From: Agrypnia vestita
Taxonomy: Eukaryota > Arthropoda > Insecta > Trichoptera > Phryganeidae
Direction: 5' to 3'
Length of the DNA stretch: 64,000 bases
NCBI GenBank assembly: GCA_016648135.1
Contig: JADDOH010004002.1
Span: forward strand, 124,001-188,000
Positions 56,891 to 64,000 of the stretch are shown here, in pieces (within the stretch, counting starts at the first letter, position 1; the number at the start of each line of letters is the position of its first letter). The notes beneath the pieces were generated by a model that made no database searches, was not told where the DNA came from, and saw only the letters and a program-made list of their open reading frames with translations. Position numbers and translations under genes: made by a program.

Positions 56891-58570
56891 ATCTTCAAAA
56901 ATAACGTACACACAGGACAGCAAAGACGTGAACCATTGTAATATTCTGTTCCGTATTTTTTTACGGGTGTACGGCTACTCCCTACATAAAAAATCTTTTA
57001 AATATAATTGGTCTAGCACCGTGTCGCAAATGGCGCGCCAATCGCGTAGTCGAATACTTCAGTGCAAACATATACGTGTGTTTGTGTGTGTATGTGGCAA
57101 TCGCGAGGGAAAGATTAATCTAGAAACACGACAATAACAACAGTAGGTACACAAGCGATAACAGTTTTAACAGTCAAAATAGATAATCGTTATTTCTCAT
57201 AAACTCGTCCACGGCAAACACAGGTCCGCGTCAGCTCAATACCCTTATCAGACGACCGTGTTATCCCTAAATGAACGGCTGATAAATGCGGTTTACCAGT
57301 TAAAATGGCTGTCGTCCTTATGAGGACATGAATAGGATTTAGTTATTTCCGCGTGGGCACTTTCTTTCAAAGGCATGGGCCTTAAACGTATGGAACAAAT
57401 AGATATTGCAACAGATACGGAAACTGCTTTCTTACATTAAAGGGTCACCTGCAAAGACCTGGTGTTCTGAGTCATGTCTCCGGTAAAATAACGAACAATT
57501 TGATGTATATCGGCTTTTCCGATTAAGGTAAAGAGTTCGACACTTTCGATACTTGTCCACTGAAGAATATTTCTCAACAAAAAAATTCAGACAAAAATAA
57601 CCATCATATTGAGTACCTTGTTGGAGTAGTGGTTATGATTCACGCCTAGTTATCCAGTGGTCAGTGGTTGGAGGTCAAAGGCACCAGCAAGTTAGTCCTA
57701 CTTTCAGAGCACAAGCGTTTAGCTTAATTTGAAAATAGTAAGAATATTGATGTGACACGTATTGCGTGCTCGCTTCTCTATTTAAAAAAGGCCTTAAAGG
57801 TACTCGTCTTTTCATTATCAACTTAGGAATCTGCGTAAGACTTATCGGATCTCTTTTTTGAAGAATATACTCGTAGTGTATAGATTTATCATTGATCTCA
57901 TAACAACATTGTGTCTGCAGCCAGTGTCAATCAATTTAAGAATAGGCTGGATATTTAAATGAGAGACAACGATATGGGCCTATCAGCTTAAGCTACCTGC
58001 CCATTATCAATAATAATAATAATAATAATAATAACACAAGTGAACTACAAAAAGAAAAAAGCAACTGGGAATTCTGATGCCGGTCTATTTTACAATATTT
58101 ATGAAACCAGAGATTAGTACGTGTAATCCAGAAACTTTCGGGATGAATTAAAAAAATAGATTTGGATTAAATGATGAAACACTCGATGCTGGTCTGGATT
58201 GAGGTTCGAACCCGCGGCCTTTGGATCACGAGGCGAGAGACCGACAAGACGAACAAGCTACTTATTTTGATGATGTATTTTCATAACATGATTGTGATCA
58301 AATTCATTATGTACTAACATAGAGGTTGAATTATGTGCTTAGAGTTAAAAATTTTTTTTATACAAGAAATTTTTTTTATACATTGATGGAAATTCTAGTC
58401 AAACGAAACATTTAGAATTTGAATTCGGATATGAATGTGTTCAACCAAATTAAAGAAATTATCTAAATATGAAAAATATCAGGGGTCCAACTGGCGGGAC
58501 TAGTAAATAAAAATAATTAATGAAAGCTAAATCTAAATAAAATAATAAATTACAGTTTAAACTTTTATGT
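56891..58570. other. no gene recognised; tRNA-like fragments
   Basis: 57611-57690 starts GGAGTAGTGGTTATGATTCA, like an A box, but has a weak B box. 58190-58262 (- strand) has GCGGGTTCGAACCTCAATC, a good B box. A (AAT)n microsatellite sits at 58009-58035. Nothing else is supported. Confidence 0.45.
58190..58262 (-). repeat. tRNA-like SINE head
   Basis: The perfect B box GGTTCGAACC is preceded by a plausible A-box region (TAGCTTGTTCGTCTTGTCGG). No complete cloverleaf can be drawn. Confidence 0.45.
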
Positions 58571-59438
58571 GACTAAGGCCCGTTTGTTTCAAGTTGGATT
58601 AGAATAAAAGTAATAAAAAAATTAATAAAAGTGTGTTTGAGTCCAGAGAACAACGTCATCACTATCAATGATAATAATATTGAAATAGTAGATGAATATA
58701 TATACCTAGGACACAAGATAAAATGAACAAAGAGAACCAAACAGCAGAATTGCCAAGACGAATAGGAATGAGCTGGGCTGCTTTTGGCAAACTCAAACAT
58801 ATCTTCGAGAACAAAAAGATCCCAATTAGCCTAAAAAGAAAAGCCTTTGAATCGTGCATACTGCCAATGATGACGAATGGATTGGAAACTATGGCCCTTA
58901 CAAAGAAAAGTGTAGAAAAGCTCAAATGCACGCAACGATCCATGGAGAGATCCATGCTTGGAGTAAGCCTAAGAAATAGATAGAATTAGAAGCGACGAAA
59001 TTAGGCGCAGAACTAGAGTAGTGGATATCATGGATCGTGTAGCGAAGCTAAAATGGCAATGGGCAGGACACGTTGCAAGACAGGATACTACAAGATGGCC
59101 TTCCAGAGTTCTGAAATGGAGACCTTGGGAAAATAAAAGACGCATCGGAAGACCTCAAAAGAGATGGGCCGATGATATTGTCGCTGTGGGGGGAAAGAAA
59201 TGGCTACAATTAGCCAACAACAGGGAAGAATGGAAAAATAAGGAAGAGGCCTATATCCAGCAGTGGAAAGACGAAGGCTTCCACAAATTTTGCCACGATA
59301 ATCTCGAAACATTAATAAAAGTTCGTTTAAAGCATAGATTTTTACGGAAACGGATCGTTTGATTGGTGGCGAACGCAAAAATCTATGCTTTTAACGAACT
59401 TTAACTTTGATCCAACTTGAAACAACCGGGCCTTAGTC
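58571..59438. mobile_element. MITE of the 36549 hairpin family, split by a retroelement
   Basis: The left end GACTAAGGCCCGTTTGTTTC mirrors the right end at 59404-59438. Without the insertion it would be about 178 bases. The inner hairpin AAAGCATAGATTTTTACG is shared with the intronic copy at 36549-36680. Confidence 0.85.
58632..59310 (+). mobile_element. 5'-truncated RTE-type retroelement with 11-bp target duplication
   Basis: ATTAATAAAAG lies on both sides (58621-58631 and 59311-59321). The RT C-terminus is readable with two breaks: IEIVDEYIYLGHKIK, ENQTAELPRRIGMSWAAFGK, MERSMLGVSLRNR, VAKLKWQWAGHVARQDTTRW, KRWADDIVAVGGKKW and EEAYIQQW. These are classic RTE-clade words. It is a dead, 679-base 3' fragment. 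Confidence 0.9.
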
Positions 59439-59941
59439 ATTTAATGAGGAAATGCAATTGGCTTTGCATATTATCACAATATTGTTTATGGTGCGCGGGC
59501 AGTGAGTCAACGGAAAGCTACGCGGTAATTCAATGATATTTCATAGGGCCTAATTATACTCTTTGAATAATTTTGATGGCTGTATTGTTTATCGTAATGT
59601 ACTGGTGAATTAGCTGACTTCATCCATTGGTTAATTCAGTTTTAAAGGCTATAACATCCACCAAACAGCCTTTGCTTGGCACAGGTCCTAGAGAGAAACG
59701 ACGTACGCAAAATTTGGACCAGGCAGTAGAAATGAAAAAACGTGACGCCCGGAACATTGGGGTGGTTTGAGGAGACGCCTTTGTTTTGCGAAGGAACCTA
59801 AAGAGTTACCACGCAAAATTTTAAAACTGTTTAAAATTAAATTATGCTAAGTAGTACACAGAACAGACACACTGACAAAGATATTCAATTTTACATACGT
59901 AGAAGTTTAGAATACACTAACAGACATATGTTACTATATAC
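59439..59941. other. no gene recognised
   Basis: Short frames only. No repeat relation was found within the window. Confidence 0.4.
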
Positions 59942-60471
59942 ACAGGGTGTAATAAAGCTAGCTCACAGTACTTTACAGGTAAACTTCTGACTAAATTATG
60001 AGTCGAAAATATTCAAGCAACAATGTCCTAATATCAATAGTTATGGAGATAAACGTCTTTAAAGTTTGCATTTTGTTTTCAATGTTTCTGACTTATTTTC
60101 TGTAAAACGTTTGACTATTATTGAAGTAACTTATATCGAATATTAAGGATTCATTCGGTTTAATAAATGTAAAATTATAAAAAACTTGCAAAAATTCTAA
60201 CCAAATTTTTTCTGCAAGATTTAATCATTTTATTTCACTTTCAGTAAAGCAAATGAATTTTCAATATTCGAAAAAAGTTTATGTAATGCTAGTCCAACGT
60301 TTTAAAGAAAATTAGTCTTATATACTGGAAAAAATGCAAGATTTGAGGCCGCTTATCTATTTCAATTAACAATTGATATTAAGAATTTATTTCTTTAGCA
60401 TTTTCGATACATAATTTAGACAGGGATCGAACTGTAAATTATGTGTAATATAATGGAACGTTACACCCTGT
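59942..60471. mobile_element. MITE with ACAGGGTGTAA ends
   Basis: ACAGGGTGTAA at 59942-59952 mirrors TTACACCCTGT at 60461-60471. The core is similar to 32068-32590 (GACTTATTTTCTGTAAAACG, CTAGTCCAACGTTTTAAAG). Confidence 0.75.
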
Positions 60472-60474
60472 ATA

Positions 60475-61237
60475 TAATAATAATAATAATAATTGGATAA
60501 CTTATATAGCGCCGTTTTAGAGAATACTCACCTCATGTATATATTATATCAATTTGAAAAAACCCGTTAGTAACAACGGGAAAATAGTAATTATAATTTT
60601 AATTTATTTTTTAAAAATATATATTGAAATGAGATTATATATATATAATAGTTATATATATATAGAGAGAGATATAAATATAGAATCATATATATATAGA
60701 TATATATAATATCTATGTATATATATATATACTTTGACGCCATAACCGCACACTTTTACATGATAGAGTTGACAACACTTCCGATTTTCGACTATACAAA
60801 AGCCGATTATCCTTAGCAATATCAGGAAGAGTGCCACAATGGAGGGTGGATGCCCTGCTCTGTCCAGGAGCAGGCTTGTGGAGGTGCATTAAAAGCCGTA
60901 TCTCATCTGATTAAGACCACCATACGTCAACAATGACATGAAAGAGGAAATATGCAGAGTATTGGTTAATTTACTACCTAATAAACAAGCAATCAGCGAT
61001 AGTCATTTGTTTTACGTTACAGTAGACTCGAGATTATCCCGAGTCTTTTTTAATATTTTAAATTTTTTTATAAAATGTAAAAAAAAATCAATCAACTAAA
61101 TAATGTTCCACAAATGAAATACAAAACTCACGAAGTTATGAACGCGCGGAACTGCGAAATTGCGAACATCCCGATGTTCGAAACTTTGGGAATCTTTGTC
61201 AATAGCGTATTTAATATGACAAAAGCGGGGAGCGCAT
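60475..61237. other. no gene recognised; AAT and TA microsatellites
   Basis: (AAT)n at 60475-60495 and (TA)n at 60638-60735. A fragment near 60835-60905 (GTGGATGCCCTGCTCTGTCC) could be retroelement-derived. Confidence 0.5.
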
Positions 61238-61264
61238 ATGCACTTATTAAGTTGTTTGTTCTCT

Positions 61265-61490
61265 TATTTTAAGAGTATATGCTCAATGGCTCGACAGGAG
61301 GATACTAGATGGGCACCCAGAATCCTACAGAAAAACAGACCTCCCAGGAGGTGGTCTGACGACATTGTCCAGCAAGCAGGAGGAACCTGGATGCGAAGGG
61401 GAAGAAACAGAGAAAAGTGGAAGAATATGGAAGAGGCCTACATCCAGCAGTGGAGGGAAAAGGCTAAGGAAGAAGAAGAAGAAGAAGCTC
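61265..61490 (+). mobile_element. RTE-type retroelement 3' end with (GAA)n tail
   Basis: SMARQEDTRWAPRILQKN, RRWSDDIVQQAGGTW and EEAYIQQW, followed by (GAA)n at 61470-61487. It is related to, but distinct from, the 58632 element. Confidence 0.8.
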
Positions 61491-61619
61491 AATATTTTAT
61501 TTTCGCGCCGTATAACTGTGTGCGATTATGTGTATTTTTTTCACCATTTTCATAATTTGTAGTCGTGTGTAAATTTTCAGATAAAGTTATTAAAGTTTTA
61601 TTAATATTATTTTCCTATT

Positions 61620-62117
61620 TTTACTCCCTTTAATTAACTCGTGGCGTCTGCCTTTGGATCGATTTTTAACCATTTTCCAGTGATCCAATCGAGCTGAAAC
61701 TTCGCAAGCAGACTCGTGGCGACGATCAAGAAGATCTGTCAAATTTTCGTTAAAAAAATAATAATTATAGTATAATTTTGGATTTTTCAAATTTTTAATA
61801 GTTTTTTTCAAATTGGAATCACTACCAAAGTTTGATTATTAGCAACGGCGGCCCGATAACGTCACGGTATACATAACAGGTACTTCACTACGAATGTCGA
61901 AAATCTAAATTGACTGACAAATGTTTTTAGAATTTAATATTTAAAACATATGAAGTGTCTTATCAAAGCTCAAAACATCTGACATTTTAGAAATATATTA
62001 AATTACTGTAAGTTTAGTGTTGTGTTATATGTTTTAATTCGTCTTTAACTGTTGTTATATTTTACAAAGAAAGGGAGTAAAATAAAAACTTGGTTTTTAT
62101 GGGTTAGTTTTTTTATT
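61620..62117 (+). mobile_element. ACTCCCTTT-ended non-autonomous element, copy 2
   Basis: It runs from TTACTCCCTTTAATTAACTC to AAAGAAAGGGAGTAAAAT plus the conserved TTGGTTTTTATGGGTTAG. Its internal order is identical to 1680-2190. Confidence 0.75.
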
Positions 62118-62616
62118 CTCTGATTTCGCAGGTTTCCTGTGCGATTGAGTGATTTTTTTCGAATTCGCAGTCGTGTGTTTGAAATTTTTCGATATTTTTT
62201 TGCGAAGGTAATCCGGGTTATGTTTTCCTTATCACCTCGGATAATGTAGAGTCTACTTCACTGATATTTTTATCACTTTTAAAAATGAATTTGGCTGGTT
62301 TTGGCCCAAGCCCGTCAATGTCAACATCATGGTTATCTTCTGGTGAGTAACCTGGAATGCGAGCTACCTACCATTGTACGAACCCACATAACATTCAATT
62401 GCCGATACGGGCGGCACGTTTAGAATTTGGTGACGTCGCATCGTATATTCATTTAGGCAACGCAGGGTTAACCACCAGACCGATGCACATTACTTTGCAC
62501 GTGCGTTATATCTGCGAGCTCATAATAAAAATTCCAACGTACCTACGCAAAATTCAAAATCAGATATAAATAAAACTATCGAAATCCTCACTCGCACATA
62601 AGAATAGAGATGATTT
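62118..62616. other. no gene recognised
   Basis: Spacer between two ACTCCCTTT copies in opposite orientation. No recognised coding sequence. Confidence 0.4.
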
Positions 62617-63662
62617 AAAAAAAGTAACCCATAAAAACCAAGTATTTATTATACTCCCTTTCTTTGTAAAATATAACAACAATTAAAGACCAATTAAAAC
62701 TAACTAACTAACTAACTAACTAACCATCACGCCTTTTCCCTGCAGGGGTAGGCAGAGAGGATTGAACGCCACACTCTTCTATCCTGGCACACCACTTTTG
62801 CTTCGGCCACATTCATACATCTTCTCATACACGTTCTACGGTTGTTGCGGCTTTTAACAGGGCCATCCTCAAATACTTGTAGTACCTGATCGTGCCAGGT
62901 CTTTCGCGGACGCCCTCTATTCCTGTTGCCTTCAACATTCGCCTCATATATTTTCTTAACCATCCTTTCCTCGTTCATACGTTCCACATGACCAAACCAT
63001 CTCAGCACTCCTTTCTTCATTCTATCTACCACACTACAGCCAGCATTGCATTCACTTCTAATTTGTTCATTCCTCACTCTATCGACCAAAGATTTTCCAC
63101 ACAAGCGTCTTAGTGACCGCATTTCCACCGCATTCAGTCTACTTTCATTCCTATTAACCAATTAAAACATATAACCTAGACCAATTAAAACATATAACAC
63201 TAAACTTACAGTAATGTAATATATTTCTAAAATGTCAGATGTTTTAAGCTTTGATAAGACACTTCATGCTTTGAAGATTGAATTCTAAAAACATTTGTCA
63301 GTCAATTTAGATTTTCGACATTCGTAGTGAAGTACCTATTATGTATACCGATGGAGTAATTCAAATTTAGAAAATATTCCGCGACGTTATCGGGCCGCCG
63401 TTGCTAATAATCAAACTTTGGTACCTAGTGATTCCAATTTGAAAATACCATTAAAATTTTTAAAAATCCAAACTACTATAATTATTAATTTTTTTAACGA
63501 AAATTTGATAGATCTTCTTGATCGTCGCCACGAGTCTGCTTGCCAAGTTTCAGCTCGATTGGATCACGGGAAAAGGGTCAAAAATCGATCCAAATTTTTT
63601 TTTGACGGCAAGCCGGCAAGCATGCAAGCAGACGCCACGAGTTATGTAATATAAAGGGAGTA
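62617..63662 (-). mobile_element. ACTCCCTTT-ended element, copy 3, split by a retroelement
   Basis: Inverted relative to 61620-62117. The conserved blocks are interrupted at 62700-63157 by the retroelement below. Confidence 0.8.
62701..63156 (-). mobile_element. 5'-truncated RTE-type retroelement with (GTTA)n tail and 12-bp duplication
   Basis: ACCAATTAAAAC flanks both sides (62689-62700 and 63157-63168). On the - strand an open frame of about 140 codons reads NESRLNAVEMRSLRRLCGKS, VLRWFGHVERMNEERMVKKI, GRPRKTWHDQ and WRSILSAYP, then a stop and about five GTTA units at the 3' end. The frame has no internal stop. The same family is decayed at 22820-23325. Confidence 0.9.
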
Positions 63663-64000
63663 ATAAATGAATGACTAACTTCGTATCACGCTGTAATTTC
63701 GGTGACTAGACAACTGCACACAAAAAAGAAAGACTAGCCGTAGACCGGTGAAAAATCAGGGAAAATGAAAGGTTTCGCGTCTTGGAGTACTAGTGTATAC
63801 ATATACGTAAAAAAAATTCTCGTTGCAAATTTCCTGAGTGGGATATTGCTGCCTTTGCTTTTATACCCCTCATATGTAAAAACCTACAAGGGTTTGTTTT
63901 GGTAAAAAAAAAAATAATGACGCTCGCAAGGTCTAGCTGCAACACCAGACAGCAGACAGGAACGCGCGGCAGGGGAGATGTGTATGATGAAGTTAATGAA
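63663..64000. other. no gene recognised; MITE end at 63839-63878
   Basis: GATATTGCTGCCTTTGCTTT with TATACCCCT at 63842-63873 is one end of the GCAAAGGCAGCA family. Its partner end is not visible. Confidence 0.5.

Overview
The window is eukaryotic, AT-rich and intron-rich, and comes from an insect. Peritrophin-A (CBM14) chitin-binding domains, a GH18-like chitinase fold, an insect-type adenylosuccinate lyase and a probable snakeskin first exon support this. Frequent GTAGGTACCTA-type words and many 5'-truncated RTE-type retroelements would fit a moth or butterfly, but the order is a weak inference.

Layout. Bases 1-33,287 hold no host gene that I can support. They are a graveyard of short mobile elements: an ACTCCCTTT-ended family, inverted copies of a LINE 3' end, reverse transcriptase (RT) scraps, a PIF/Harbinger-like element carrying a broken MADF reading frame, a hAT-like element with an exact 8-bp target duplication, a TTAA-flanked element with long inverted ends, and a repeat packed with heat-shock-element-like GAA/TTC arrays. 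Bases 33,288-45,089 (+) hold the last eight exons of a large secreted-type protein: a GH18-like domain without its catalytic glutamate, two CBM14 domains, a 5.4-kb exon encoding Ser/Gly/Tyr/Pro/Gln-rich repeats, and a terminal CBM14. The exon phases fit throughout (2,285 codons plus stop), so this model is solid apart from its missing 5' end. Most of its larger introns contain transposon hairpins or a SINE.

Bases 47,357-49,882 (-) hold the last two exons of adenylosuccinate lyase (purine synthesis and the purine nucleotide cycle), convergent with the first gene. Its first exon(s) were not found. At 54,417-54,467 (+) a 17-codon first exon with a good start context and a GTGAGT donor resembles the N-terminus of snakeskin, a smooth septate junction protein of the gut. 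Its remaining exons are not visible. From 55 kb to the end are tRNA-derived repeats and RT remnants, including two clear nested retroelement insertions with 11- and 12-bp target duplications.

The named genes are not an operon and share no regulation that I can see. The most novel-looking items are the catalytically dead chitinase-mucin fusion, the heat-shock-element-rich repeat, and the long intronic fold-back structures.
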